This document shows, one piece after another, positions 42,042-50,922 of a DNA stretch of 64,000 bases. Position 1 is the first letter of the stretch; every line of letters starts with the position of its first letter. A program made the translations under genes and the position numbers. Under the pieces are notes generated by a model. That model did no database searches, was not told the DNA's origin, and was given only the letters and a program-made list of their open reading frames with translations. The stretch comes from CALDUY01 sp046350255 (GTDB lineage: Bacteria > Planctomycetota > Planctomycetia > Gemmatales > Gemmataceae). The stretch covers positions 186,001 through 250,000 of the forward strand of contig JAXMAV010000010.1 in assembly GCA_046350255.1 (NCBI GenBank), read 5' to 3'.

Positions 42042-43208
42042 ATGAGCAGCCACGGTCACGAGGGTGGCGGCGATGTGCCCGCCATGGACAAGCCCGGCGA
42101 CAAGCCAAACTTCGGTGGCAAGGAGCCCGAGGCCAACAAGCTCTTTCGCATGGTCATGAAGAACGAGGCTTCCGACCTCCATCTCAAGGTCGGCCAGCCT
42201 CCGATGATGCGCCTCCGCGGTGATATCCGCCGCGTTGATATGCGCCCCCTCACCCAGGAAGACATGGAACGTCTCCTGCTGCCGCTGCTCACCCCCCGGC
42301 AGCGCCGCATCCTCGATGAGGAAGGTGGCGTCGATTATTGCCACGTCGTCGGCCAGGACGAATGCCGCTTCCGTGTCAGCCTCTTCCGGCAGCGCGGCAA
42401 GCTCTCTCTCGTCTCCCGGCGCGTCAATAACTTCATCCCCAGCTTCAAGGATCTCGGCCTGCCCGACACCATCGAGAAGCTCTGTCAGTTCTCCGAAGGT
42501 CTCGTCATCCTCGCCGGCGTCACCGGCTCCGGCAAAAGCACCACGATCGCGGCCATGCTCGACTTCATCAACGAGCGCGAGCCGCTGCACATCCTCACCG
42601 TCGAGGATCCGATCGAGTTCACCTTCACCGATCGGAAGTCGTACATCAACCAGCGCGAGATCGGCATCGATGTCCGCGACTGGCACAAGGCGCTCAAGGA
42701 TGCCGTCCGTCAGGATCCCGACGTGATCCTCGTCGGTGAGTTGCGTGACGTCGAAACCTTCGAAGCGGCCGTTCACGCTGCCGAAACCGGCCACCTCGTG
42801 TTCGGCACCATCCACGCTTCCAGCGCGGCCACGACCATCAACCGCATCCTCGACCTGTTCCCGCCCGAGAAGCACGGCGCCATCCGCAAGGCGCTCGCCA
42901 ACAATCTCAAGGCCATCGTCGCGCAGAAGCTGGTCAAGGGGCTGAAAAAGTCGCGATGTCCGACCAACGAGATCATGATCGTCAACCCCACCATCAAGAA
43001 GCTGATCGAGGAAGGCGAGGATCTCAAGCTCGCCGACGCCATCAAGCTCTTCTACCAGGAAGGCATGGTGGACTTCACCGAGAACCTCAAGCGCCTCGTC
43101 GATAACGGCGACATCGACAAGGCCACCGCCCTGGAATGGGCCCCCGACCCCGAGAAGCTCAAGATGGCGTTCAAGGGCATCAAGGTGTCTGCCTCGGGCA
43201 TTCTCTAG
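42042..43208 (+). CDS. PilT-like type IV pilus retraction ATPase
   Basis: A 388-residue protein beginning 3 bases after hisF. An extra N-terminal stretch of about 30 residues (HGHEGGGD...) precedes a PilT-type N domain (MVMKNEASDLHLKVGQPPMMRLRG). Walker A GVTGSGKSTT is near residues 161-170. The Asp box (TVEDPIEF), Walker B (VGELRDVETF) and His box (HLVFGTIHAS) follow. The C-terminal NEIMIVNPTIKKLIEEG matches the AIRNLIRE region of PilT. These hexameric ATPases drive pilus retraction at the inner membrane. The next gene is a GspE/PilB-like assembly ATPase. No pilC, pilM-Q or prepilin peptidase genes are in view. Confidence 0.92.
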   Translation: MSSHGHEGGGDVPAMDKPGDKPNFGGKEPEANKLFRMVMKNEASDLHLKVGQPPMMRLRGDIRRVDMRPLTQEDMERLLLPLLTPRQRRILDEEGGVDYCHVVGQDECRFRVSLFRQRGKLSLVSRRVNNFIPSFKDLGLPDTIEKLCQFSEGLVILAGVTGSGKSTTIAAMLDFINEREPLHILTVEDPIEFTFTDRKSYINQREIGIDVRDWHKALKDAVRQDPDVILVGELRDVETFEAAVHAAETGHLVFGTIHASSAATTINRILDLFPPEKHGAIRKALANNLKAIVAQKLVKGLKKSRCPTNEIMIVNPTIKKLIEEGEDLKLADAIKLFYQEGMVDFTENLKRLVDNGDIDKATALEWAPDPEKLKMAFKGIKVSASGIL

Positions 43209-43249
43209 CCGGGGAACGCCCAGGCGGGCCCAACCCCGCGGGAGCAGCG

Positions 43250-44998
43250 ATGGCCGACCTACTCCTGGATTCGTTCGGCGCGGGAGGGCCCTTCCTCGGG
43301 GCTCTTCCCGAGACGCTCTGGGCCGCCACCTTTCCGCGCGGCCCGGGCTTCTACTTCAACCCGTTCAAGCTCCTCGCCGTCTTCGCCCTCTACCTCGCCT
43401 GGGTCCGCACCTGCTGGTGGGTCGATCGCGACGCGCAGTCTGTGAACCTGCCCACCGCCCAGTGGAACCTCATTCTCCTGGGCTGTGGCGCCCTCGGCCT
43501 GCTCCTCGTCTGGAGCCTGCCCATCTTCCTCGCCGGCTTCGCTGCCCTGGTCCTGCTCTACCTCGCCCCCACGCTCATCTACGTCGGCATGCGCAATAAC
43601 CTCGTCAGCGACGAGCAGAAGGTCCTCACCCCGCACCACCTCCGCAAGGTCGGCAGGCGCCTCCTGGGGCTGGGCGGCCGCGAGAAGACCGAGGAGAAGA
43701 AGAAGGGCATCCCCGTCCGCTTCATCGGCAAGAGCAGCTCCGGTGGCGAGGCCGACGCTGTCCGCGTGCGCCGCGCCGCCGAGTCCGAGTACTACCGGGC
43801 TGCTCTCGAACTCGTCTTCGACGCCATCCAGGCCCGCGCCACCGACATCCACCTCGAACCCACCAAGGAGGAGATGACCGTCCGCTTCCGCGTCGATGGC
43901 ATCCTCTCTCCTTCCAATGGTTTCGACCGTGATTCCGGCGATGCTGTCCTCAACATCTTCAAGGTGCTGTCCGACATGGATATCACCGAGAAACGCAAGC
44001 CCCAGGACGGCTCCTTCAGCGCCGAGGTTGACGTCGAGTCCGAGGGCGTCTCCCAGATGCGTCTCGTCGATTTCCGCGTCGCCACCTCCGGCAGCGTCTC
44101 CGGCGAGAAGATGGTCATGCGGTTGCTCGATCGCTCCCGCGCCATCAACGATCTCAGCCGGCTCGGCATGCGCGACCGGCTCCGCGATGTCATCCACACC
44201 ATCGTCTCGCAGCCGCACGGCATGTTCGTCGTGTGTGGCCCCACCGGCGCTGGCAAGAGTACGACGCTCTATGCCTGCCTCTCCGAGATCGACCGCTTCC
44301 AGAAGAATGTCATCACCGTCGAAAACCCCGTCGAGTATCACATCGACAACGTCACGCAGATCGAGGTGAACCCCAAGGCGGGGAAAACCTTCGCCACCGA
44401 GCTGCGCAGCATCCTTCGCCAGGATCCCGACGTCATCTACCTCGGCGAAATCCGCGACCAGGAAACCGCCGAGATCGCCTGCCAGGCCGCCCAGACCGGC
44501 CACATGGTCTTCACCACCATCCACGCCAACGATACCCCCACCGCCATTGTCCGTCTCCTCGACCTTGGCGTGCAGTCGTTCATGGTGGCCAGCGCGCTCT
44601 CCGCCATCCTGGGCCAGCGGCTCGTCCGCGTCCTATGTCCGCGCTGCAAGGTGCCCTACCGCCCCAACCCTGAACTCCTCCGCCGCGCCCACCTTCCCGC
44701 CGACCGCATCAAGGCCTTCTACCGCCCCCCACGCCCCGACGAGATGGGCGAGGACGAGGAGGGCAACCCCAAGGTGTGCGAGTACTGCAAGGGGACCGGC
44801 TATCGCGGCCGCACCGGCATCTTCGAGCTGCTCGTCATCAACGACCGCATCCGCGAGATGATCAAGGACAACCCCAACATCGACGTCATCCGCCAGGAGG
44901 CCGTCAAGGCCGGCATGGCCGTCCTCCAGCAGGACGGCATGCGCATCGTCATCGAGGGAGAAACCTCCATCGACGAACTGCTCCGCGTCGCCAAGTGA
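43250..44998 (+). CDS. GspE/PilB-family assembly ATPase with membrane-spanning N-terminus
   Basis: A 582-residue protein, started at ATG 43250 with GGAG just upstream. Unlike typical GspE/PilB, which begin with a soluble N1 domain, residues 20-115 contain two or three hydrophobic helices (LLAVFALYLAWV, LILLGCGALGLLLVW, FAALVLLYLAPTLIYVG). After a Lys-rich linker come the standard parts: ATDIHLEPTKEEMTVRFRVDG, Walker A CGPTGAGKSTT near 329-338, Asp box TVENPVEYH, Walker B LGEIRDQETAEI, His box TTIHANDTP, and the zinc tetracysteine (CPRCK near 463, CEYCKGTGYRG near 510). It powers pseudopilin assembly or type II secretion. The N-terminal helices would anchor it directly in the membrane. The PilT-like gene precedes it by 41 bases. 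Confidence 0.92.
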   Translation: MADLLLDSFGAGGPFLGALPETLWAATFPRGPGFYFNPFKLLAVFALYLAWVRTCWWVDRDAQSVNLPTAQWNLILLGCGALGLLLVWSLPIFLAGFAALVLLYLAPTLIYVGMRNNLVSDEQKVLTPHHLRKVGRRLLGLGGREKTEEKKKGIPVRFIGKSSSGGEADAVRVRRAAESEYYRAALELVFDAIQARATDIHLEPTKEEMTVRFRVDGILSPSNGFDRDSGDAVLNIFKVLSDMDITEKRKPQDGSFSAEVDVESEGVSQMRLVDFRVATSGSVSGEKMVMRLLDRSRAINDLSRLGMRDRLRDVIHTIVSQPHGMFVVCGPTGAGKSTTLYACLSEIDRFQKNVITVENPVEYHIDNVTQIEVNPKAGKTFATELRSILRQDPDVIYLGEIRDQETAEIACQAAQTGHMVFTTIHANDTPTAIVRLLDLGVQSFMVASALSAILGQRLVRVLCPRCKVPYRPNPELLRRAHLPADRIKAFYRPPRPDEMGEDEEGNPKVCEYCKGTGYRGRTGIFELLVINDRIREMIKDNPNIDVIRQEAVKAGMAVLQQDGMRIVIEGETSIDELLRVAK

Positions 44999-45022
44999 CC
45001 CCCTCTCCCGGAGTCCCCGGCC

Positions 45023-45610
45023 ATGCTCATCTTTCTGACCCTGGGTGTGATGGGGGCCATCGCCTACGCCTCCCTGCGCGAGGGGCTCCTCACCGCGCTC
45101 TCCACCTTCGTCAACGTCGTCATCGCCGGCCTCGTCGCCTTCAACTTCTTCGAGCCGCTCGCCAACCAGTTCGAAGACCTCTTCCGCGGTAGCTTCCTCG
45201 TCGGCTACGAGGACGCACTGGCCCTCACCGCCCTCTTCGCGATCACGCTCGGCCTGCTCCGCGTCCTCACCAACAACCTCGCCTCCAGCGACCAGGATTT
45301 GCCCGCCCTCCTCCAGCAGGTTGCCACCGGCGCCGTCTCTCTCGTCACCGGCTACCTGGTGGCCGGCTTCCTCGTCTGCGTCTTTCAGACCCTCCCGCTC
45401 GAAGAGAAGTTCCTCGGCTTCGAGTACCAGCAAGAGCCCAGCGTCCCCAACAAGATTCGCAGCCTCATCCCGCCCGACCGCGTCTGGCTCGCTCTCATGC
45501 ACCAGGGGGGCAAGGCTGCCTTCTCGCAGGAAGACGGCGCCATCTTCGATCCCCAGGGGACCTTCTCGCTCCGCTACGCCAAGAAACGCCGCACCCCCTC
45601 CACCCCCTGA
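45023..45610 (+). CDS. CvpA-like membrane protein
   Basis: A 195-residue protein with four hydrophobic segments (residues 1-25, 28-48, 65-85, 98-122). This matches the CvpA / colicin V production family layout (MGAIAYASLREGLLTALSTFVNVVIAGLVAFNF at the start). A soluble C-terminal tail of about 70 residues follows. In other bacteria CvpA affects biofilm formation and envelope stress; here the role is inferred only. It lies 24 bases after the gspE-like gene, so it is probably in the same transcript. Confidence 0.75.
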   Translation: MLIFLTLGVMGAIAYASLREGLLTALSTFVNVVIAGLVAFNFFEPLANQFEDLFRGSFLVGYEDALALTALFAITLGLLRVLTNNLASSDQDLPALLQQVATGAVSLVTGYLVAGFLVCVFQTLPLEEKFLGFEYQQEPSVPNKIRSLIPPDRVWLALMHQGGKAAFSQEDGAIFDPQGTFSLRYAKKRRTPSTP

Positions 45611-45657
45611 GCGAGCCTCTCTCGTCGGTCGAGGTCGGAACTCCCCCGGAAGCTCCC

Positions 45658-46665
45658 GTGCCGTCCCTTCGCCTGGATCACCTGACGAAGCACTACCCCG
45701 GCCAGCCCCGCGCCGTCGATGCCGTCTCCCTCACGCTCGCCCCAGGCGAGCTGCTCACCATCGTGGGTCCCTCCGGCTGCGGCAAGACCACCCTCCTGCG
45801 CCTCATCGCCGGCCTCGACGAGGCCACCTCTGGCCGCGTCTTCCTCGACGACCAGGAGGTCACCACCTGGCCCCCCGCCCGTCGGCAGGTCGCCATGGTC
45901 TTCCAGCACCCGGCCCTGTTCCCCTACCTGACCGTGGCCAGGAACCTCGCCTTCGGTTCTCCCCGCAGCGGCGAGCGCGATCAGCGCATCGCCAGCACCG
46001 CCACTCGCCTGGGCCTGGCGCAGCTACTGAACCGCTATCCCGATAGCCTGTCGGGCGGCGAACGCCAGCGCGTCGCCCTGGGGCGTGCCCTGGTCCGCCG
46101 GCCCGCGCTCTTTCTCCTCGACGAACCGCTGACCAGCCTCGACACCCATCTTCGGCTCGACCTGCGGCGGCTCATCCGCACCCTGCAGCGCGAGGAGCGC
46201 ATCACCACGCTGCATGTCACCCACGACCAGGAAGAGGCCCTGGCCCTCGGCGACCGTCTCGCCGTCATGCACCAGGGGCGGATCCATCAGGTCGGCACCC
46301 CGCAGGAGCTGCACGACCACCCCGGGAACCGGGTGGTGGCCGGCATTCTCGGCTCGCCCCCCATGAACTTTCTCGATGGCCAGCTCGACCCGCATGGCCG
46401 ACCGTTGGTCCTGGGCTTTCGCCCGCAGAGTGCCCGACTCGACCATGACGGCCCCGGGATCGCCCTCGTTCTTCGGGTCACGCTTGTCGAGGCACTGGGC
46501 GAGCACTGCGACGTGACAGGCGTCACCTCAGGCGGGGAGAGCTGCACGGTGCGCTTCCCCGGACGCTCGCGCGTGCACGAGGGAGAATGCCTGGATCTGC
46601 GCATCCCACCCGAGGTCTGCCACTGGTTCGAGCCCGGCCCGCAGGGTATCCGCGTGAGCCCCTAG
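45658..46665 (+). CDS. ABC transporter ATP-binding protein (MalK/PotA type)
   Basis: A 335-residue ATPase with a GTG start at 45658 and GGAAG just upstream. Walker A GPSGCGKTT at residues 38-46, Q-loop VFQHPALFPYLT, signature SLSGGERQRVALGRAL, Walker B LFLLDEP and the H-loop VTHDQEEALALG are all intact. The C-terminal TOBE domain (residues 240-335; VLGFRPQSARL) places it with importers of sugars, polyamines, iron or glycerol phosphate. No permease or binding protein is adjacent, so it is an orphan ATPase or serves a distant transporter. It overlaps the end of the convergent glycosyltransferase gene by 4 bases. Confidence 0.92.
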   Translation: MPSLRLDHLTKHYPGQPRAVDAVSLTLAPGELLTIVGPSGCGKTTLLRLIAGLDEATSGRVFLDDQEVTTWPPARRQVAMVFQHPALFPYLTVARNLAFGSPRSGERDQRIASTATRLGLAQLLNRYPDSLSGGERQRVALGRALVRRPALFLLDEPLTSLDTHLRLDLRRLIRTLQREERITTLHVTHDQEEALALGDRLAVMHQGRIHQVGTPQELHDHPGNRVVAGILGSPPMNFLDGQLDPHGRPLVLGFRPQSARLDHDGPGIALVLRVTLVEALGEHCDVTGVTSGGESCTVRFPGRSRVHEGECLDLRIPPEVCHWFEPGPQGIRVSP

Positions 46666-47984
46666 CGGTGCGACATTTCCATGCTGGCCCACGGCGCCTG
46701 GTTGCCGCGCAGCCGGCGCGCCAGGCGCTGGGCATTGCGCCAGAGACGCTGGGGCAGTAACCCCACCGGTTCGTCGCGTAGCCGTTGCATCATCCGCGCG
46801 AGCCGACCCTGTGCCGCGGGCGCAGTCGCGCCCACGTGGCGTTCCACCATACGCTCCAGCTGGAAGAAGTCGTCCGATTCGAGGATCTCGGCGTACCGCC
46901 CCGCCGCGTGCTTCCGCGGGCAGTAGTAGCCCTCCGCCACCGGCAGCGCCACCCAGTGTCCGCGCTGGCAGAAGAGGTTGAACCCGAACTTGTTGCGCAG
47001 CCCCCAGTAGACCTCGTTCGAGGGTGGCGGCGCGGTCGTGGGGTGCCACGTCGTCTCGGTTCGCTCCGCAAGGAACTCCAGCACGCGCGGCAGTTCTGGC
47101 TGCCGGCTTCGCCAGCGCCAGTGCATCAACGGGCTGCGCAGGTAGGGCTGGATGCGATACGACGCCCGGGCGTGCAGCGCTCGCAGCGACATGCTCCGGC
47201 CATCCTGGGGGCCGTGATAGTCGCAGTTGCTTCCACTCGTGTTCGGATGCCAGGTGTGGTAGAGGAACTCGTCCTCCAGCCAGCGCTCGCCCTCGCCATG
47301 GTAGTTGCACAGCCGGAAGGTCATCTCGTAGGGGCCACACATGTAGCCCAGGTAGTCGGTGTGCTCGTCGGCTCCGCCGATGGCCAGCAGGTCGTCGCGC
47401 CGCGCTGCCAGGCACGCCCCCATGTTCGCATCATGCAGGCGATCCCAGTGGCTCAACACCCCTGCCGTGGCATGCCCGTGCCAGTTGCCGCACTCGGTCT
47501 GGCACACCTCCTCGAACGAGGGATAGTTGAAAGGATAGTAGCGCCGCGAGTCGCTGCGCACCTGGTCGAGATGCACCACTCCGTGGGGCGCTGCCTCGAA
47601 CGCGGCGATGATCTTTTCGATGAAGTGGGGCGTGTACATCGCGTCCGAGTCGGCGATCACGCAGACGTGGCCCCGCGCCGCCAGCAGCCCCACGTTGTAG
47701 AGGCGATGCTTGTGGTAGATCGTTTCCTCAGGATAGCCCAGCACTACCCAGCGATCGACCCCGGGACGTCCCTGGCCGGTCTGCGCGATCATCTGGCGCA
47801 GGCCGGCCGGCTCGCGGTTGAAGAACTCCACCCAGATCAGCTCGTAGTCCTCGCGCGGTACCGTCTGCTGATTCAGGTAGTGCAGGCTGTGAAAGCTCTC
47901 CCGCACGCCCCAGTCGAGCAGGATCAGGCTGACCTTGGGCCGACGCACCGGCTGATCGAGGAGCAAACGCGGCTGGCAGCGCAT
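46662..47984 (-). CDS. Family 2-like glycosyltransferase
   Basis: A 440-residue protein with GGAAATCC before ATG 47984. The N-terminal GT-A fold is visible: VSLILLDWG near residue 18, and VCVIADSDAMYTPHFIEKI near residue 107 containing the DxD metal/nucleotide-sugar motif. NMGACLAARRDDLLAIGGADE near residue 190 is the acceptor-side signature of GT2 enzymes. The C-terminal third is basic, with no membrane helix. The donor and acceptor are unknown. It is the last of three consecutive glycosyltransferase genes and is preceded by a strong terminator, so it may be transcribed separately or by read-through. Confidence 0.85.
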   Translation of the reverse strand: MRCQPRLLLDQPVRRPKVSLILLDWGVRESFHSLHYLNQQTVPREDYELIWVEFFNREPAGLRQMIAQTGQGRPGVDRWVVLGYPEETIYHKHRLYNVGLLAARGHVCVIADSDAMYTPHFIEKIIAAFEAAPHGVVHLDQVRSDSRRYYPFNYPSFEEVCQTECGNWHGHATAGVLSHWDRLHDANMGACLAARRDDLLAIGGADEHTDYLGYMCGPYEMTFRLCNYHGEGERWLEDEFLYHTWHPNTSGSNCDYHGPQDGRSMSLRALHARASYRIQPYLRSPLMHWRWRSRQPELPRVLEFLAERTETTWHPTTAPPPSNEVYWGLRNKFGFNLFCQRGHWVALPVAEGYYCPRKHAAGRYAEILESDDFFQLERMVERHVGATAPAAQGRLARMMQRLRDEPVGLLPQRLWRNAQRLARRLRGNQAPWASMEMSHR

Positions 47985-48008
47985 CGCAGGATTTCCTGTC
48001 GAGAGAGG

Positions 48009-48040
48009 AAAAAGGGCGAGAGGCCGCGTTGCCTCTCGCC
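48009..48040 (-). terminator. Intrinsic terminator between two glycosyltransferase genes
   Basis: On the minus strand the perfect 10-bp stem GGCGAGAGGC / GCCTCTCGCC, with a 6-base loop, is followed by CTTTTT. It lies 11 bases after the 48051 stop and 24 bases before the 47984 start. Confidence 0.85.
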
Positions 48041-48050
48041 GGGGGCGACG

Positions 48051-48932
48051 TCAGGTGGGCAGCAGGCCCAGGTCACGCCCAATGCGACGGCACAGACGGA
48101 TCGGCAGCCGGTGCAGTGGCTGCGAGCGGAACTTGCGCCACAGCCGCTGCGGTACTGCCGAGGAGGGCACGTGCTTCAGATCGGTGCCATACTCCATGTT
48201 CAGGAAGACGTTCCGCGCCTGACGCCGCACCAGCTCGAACCAGTAACGGTTGCAGGGGCCGATCTTGTCGGTCAGCTCCATGTTGTTGTAGGTCGGGGTG
48301 TTCCCCAGCCCCGCGCCGCCCTCGCGGACGTAGAACGGCTCGTGCTGGCGCCACAGGACGATCTTGTAGAGGTCGTACAGCACCACCGACAGCGCGATCA
48401 GCCAGCTATCCACGTTCGACTGCCAGCCGAAGTTCTGGCACACCTCGATCAGCCGGGTACTGATCACCGGCGACCACTCGCCGATGGAGACGACCCACTG
48501 CCGGATCATCGCCTCTTCCTCGTAGCGGCCTGCGTAGGATTCGATGGGAGGCCGACGATACCCCAGGATCACGAACTCATCCTGGATGCCCAGAATCTCC
48601 GAGACGAAGCCCGGCCGCGTGAACTTGAAGTCGTCCGCGGTCATCAGGCAGAAGCGCGAGCGCGGATCACGCTGGGCGAACAGGTACTCCTGCGCGTGAT
48701 GCAGCCCGTGCCGCCCCTCACCGCGCGAATAGACCCAGGAACGGATCTGAAAAGGATACTTCTTCAGCTGGTCGTCCGACACCCGGTACGGGTCGTCGTC
48801 GTCGAACTTGATCAGGAACTCGACCTGCGACCGTTCCTGCGGGGTGGTGCAGTCGGCCATCGATTCGAGCAGCCCCGGCAGATTGCTCGCGGGATTGTCC
48901 TTCACCCGCGAACAGAACAGCACACTGATCAT
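48051..48932 (-). CDS. Glycosyltransferase-like protein (GT-A type)
   Basis: A 293-residue protein with GGGAGGG before ATG 48932. It starts with a strand, ISVLFCSRVKDNP, followed by FLIKFDDDDPYRV (acidic donor-binding motif, residues 40-52) and CLMTADDFKFTRPGF near residue 95. These resemble the DxD segments of family 2 enzymes. The C-terminal part is rich in aromatic residues and ends in a basic tail. There is no signal peptide or membrane helix. It lies 31 bases downstream of the 590-residue glycosyltransferase on the same strand and is followed by a terminator. The sugar specificity cannot be predicted. Confidence 0.7.
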   Translation of the reverse strand: MISVLFCSRVKDNPASNLPGLLESMADCTTPQERSQVEFLIKFDDDDPYRVSDDQLKKYPFQIRSWVYSRGEGRHGLHHAQEYLFAQRDPRSRFCLMTADDFKFTRPGFVSEILGIQDEFVILGYRRPPIESYAGRYEEEAMIRQWVVSIGEWSPVISTRLIEVCQNFGWQSNVDSWLIALSVVLYDLYKIVLWRQHEPFYVREGGAGLGNTPTYNNMELTDKIGPCNRYWFELVRRQARNVFLNMEYGTDLKHVPSSAVPQRLWRKFRSQPLHRLPIRLCRRIGRDLGLLPT

Positions 48933-48963
48933 GGCGCAACCCTCCCTGGTGATGAAATTCCGC

Positions 48964-50736
48964 TCACGCCGACCGCGGGTAAACCTGCTCGAAGACCCGG
49001 GTCAGGCCCTCGTTCCACTGTCGCAGGTGGAACCGCTCGGCCACGTCGGCCCGCGCTGTTCCGCCCAGCCGCTTCCGCAACGCCCGATCCTCGACCAACC
49101 GGCTAATGGCATCGACCAGCCGCCCCACCATCGCCGGGTCCGGCTTCCGCAGACTGCTGTAATCCTCGCGCAACAGCCCGCACGAGGGGTCCATCCAGGC
49201 GACCTTCTCGCGCCCGGGTACCACCAGGCAGTTCCGCTCGCCCTCGACGTACTCGTTGAACCCCCAGCCATCCGACGCCACCACTGCCTGGCCGTGCGCC
49301 ATCGCCTGCAGCACCGAGACGATGTGAATCCGCGCGGCCGGCAACAGGTAGATGTGCGAGCGCCGTTGTAGCTCGTGCATCTCTGCCGGGCTCAGAAACC
49401 GGGTGATGATCCGCACCCAGCCTTCCTCGATCATCCGCACGTGTCGATCCACCAGGGTCGGCAGGGCCGTCCGCATTGTCAGCCGCAGGTGCGGATATCG
49501 CTTGCGCAGGATTGAGAACGCCTCCAGCACCTCGTAGCCGCCGCGTACCTGGAAGCCGACGGCATACTGATGCCACGAGTTGGTGAATAGCAGATCCAGA
49601 ATATCGTCGTCGTCGTGATCGACCACGGCGGGCGGCAGTTCCACTCCCATCGGCACATGAAACGTCTTGGCAGCGATGGTCGGGCTGTCGAACAGCACCG
49701 GCAGCGACTCGGCCGTCGCTCGCATGTGCGTGACGATGGCCCGACACTCCGGCGCCTCCAGCATCGTCCGCAGGACCGGCCAGCACGCCAACTGCCGGGG
49801 TTGCAGGTGGGCCGTGTTGCCGTTGTGGAAGAACGGGTAGAAGAGCGACGTGGTATCTTCCACCTCGATCATCCACGGGCGCTGGCCGTAGGTGAACGGG
49901 ACGCTGGTGAAGAAGACCAGCGGCGAATCGTCGGGCAGCATCAGCTGCGACTCGAAGTGTCGGCTGTGGAGGAACCGCAGCACCGGCACCAGCCCACATC
50001 CCTGCCGGCGCAGGTGATGGTACAACCGTCCCACGCTGGCCAGGACCTTGCCGACCTTGCGCGGCCCATACCGCACGGTGTTGCGCGCCAGCATCCCCAC
50101 CGAAGTGGCCACCGCGCTCACCGCCCGGCCCACCAGCGCCAGCCTGGTTCCCAGCCGACGGACCCACGTCGGCCGACGTGGAATCGGCGCTGGCGGATTG
50201 GGCGGCACCCAGCCCGACCGTACGAACGAGAACCCCGTGGGCGGCGTCTCGGTGTGGTTGAACTGTGGATGCGCCCCACAGTTGCCGAACCGCCGAAACA
50301 CCGGCAGCCAGCCGGCGAACTCGACCGGGCGCACCGTCTGGCGCGCTGCGATCCGTTCGCGCAGCGCCGGTTCGCTGGGAGCGCTCAGCATCTCTGGCCG
50401 GTTTCGCTGGAACGGATCGTTCAGATCGACTGGCCCCAGCGCCTGAGGCACGCCATAGCAGCGACCCTGCCAGCGATACAGCAGGTACGAGTCACACTCG
50501 CCCAGCGCCTCCGCGCGCAGCCGCTCGGCGTCGAAATCCTCCAGGAGCAGATCGAGATTCTCTCGCGTCGGCGCCGCCAGCACCGCGGGATGTTGCACCA
50601 CCTCGCGCCAGCGGTTCCAGTCGATTGGTCCAAACGCCTCCGGCACCGCGTAGAACCACTCCTCGTGTTCCACGATACGATAACCCGGTTGCGGCGCAGC
50701 AGGATTGTCGAGCAACGATGCGGGACGACTGCGCAT
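48964..50736 (-). CDS. Family 4-like glycosyltransferase with N-terminal extension
   Basis: 590 residues from ATG 50736 (GGAGG upstream); the frame is open to 50835, but the upstream part is not protein-like. The C-terminal ~260 residues are GT-B: LLFTNSWHQYAVGFQVRGGYEVLEAF, then ITRFLSPAEMHELQRRSHIYLLPAA and VSVLQAMAHGQAVVASDGWGFNEYVEG (the E-x7-E-type nucleotide-sugar site), then CLVVPGR. The N-terminal half includes a two-fold repeat: WFYAVPEAFGPIDWNRW and CYGVPQALGPVDLND, each near a description of a fixed segment length. I do not recognise that repeat. It is the first gene of the glycosyltransferase operon; the acceptor is unknown. Confidence 0.85.
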   Translation of the reverse strand: MRSRPASLLDNPAAPQPGYRIVEHEEWFYAVPEAFGPIDWNRWREVVQHPAVLAAPTRENLDLLLEDFDAERLRAEALGECDSYLLYRWQGRCYGVPQALGPVDLNDPFQRNRPEMLSAPSEPALRERIAARQTVRPVEFAGWLPVFRRFGNCGAHPQFNHTETPPTGFSFVRSGWVPPNPPAPIPRRPTWVRRLGTRLALVGRAVSAVATSVGMLARNTVRYGPRKVGKVLASVGRLYHHLRRQGCGLVPVLRFLHSRHFESQLMLPDDSPLVFFTSVPFTYGQRPWMIEVEDTTSLFYPFFHNGNTAHLQPRQLACWPVLRTMLEAPECRAIVTHMRATAESLPVLFDSPTIAAKTFHVPMGVELPPAVVDHDDDDILDLLFTNSWHQYAVGFQVRGGYEVLEAFSILRKRYPHLRLTMRTALPTLVDRHVRMIEEGWVRIITRFLSPAEMHELQRRSHIYLLPAARIHIVSVLQAMAHGQAVVASDGWGFNEYVEGERNCLVVPGREKVAWMDPSCGLLREDYSSLRKPDPAMVGRLVDAISRLVEDRALRKRLGGTARADVAERFHLRQWNEGLTRVFEQVYPRSA

Positions 50737-50922
50737 GAGACCTCCGTGTCGTGCGCGGCAGGCCCTCCTCGGCCGTCCTGGCCGCTGGGCCGTTCTCTCA
50801 GAAGGAAGGTGGCCCAGGTTACCCCAGGGAATCACACCAGGTCAACGCCAACCGCGCATTCCCCCCCGTCGCGAGCCCTTCCCCGTCCCGCCTGACCCGG
50901 GAGGCCGGGCTCCCGCGCGGCG

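Noticed and set aside
46785..49106. A 773-codon plus-strand frame across two glycosyltransferase genes
   Set aside because: It crosses two genes with clear glycosyltransferase motifs and a terminator on the other strand, and its sequence is low in family-like patterns.
50899..50914. A hairpin in the spacer after the LRR kinase gene as its terminator
   Set aside because: The 5-bp stem GGGAG / CTCCC has no T run on the minus strand and may be chance in GC-rich DNA.
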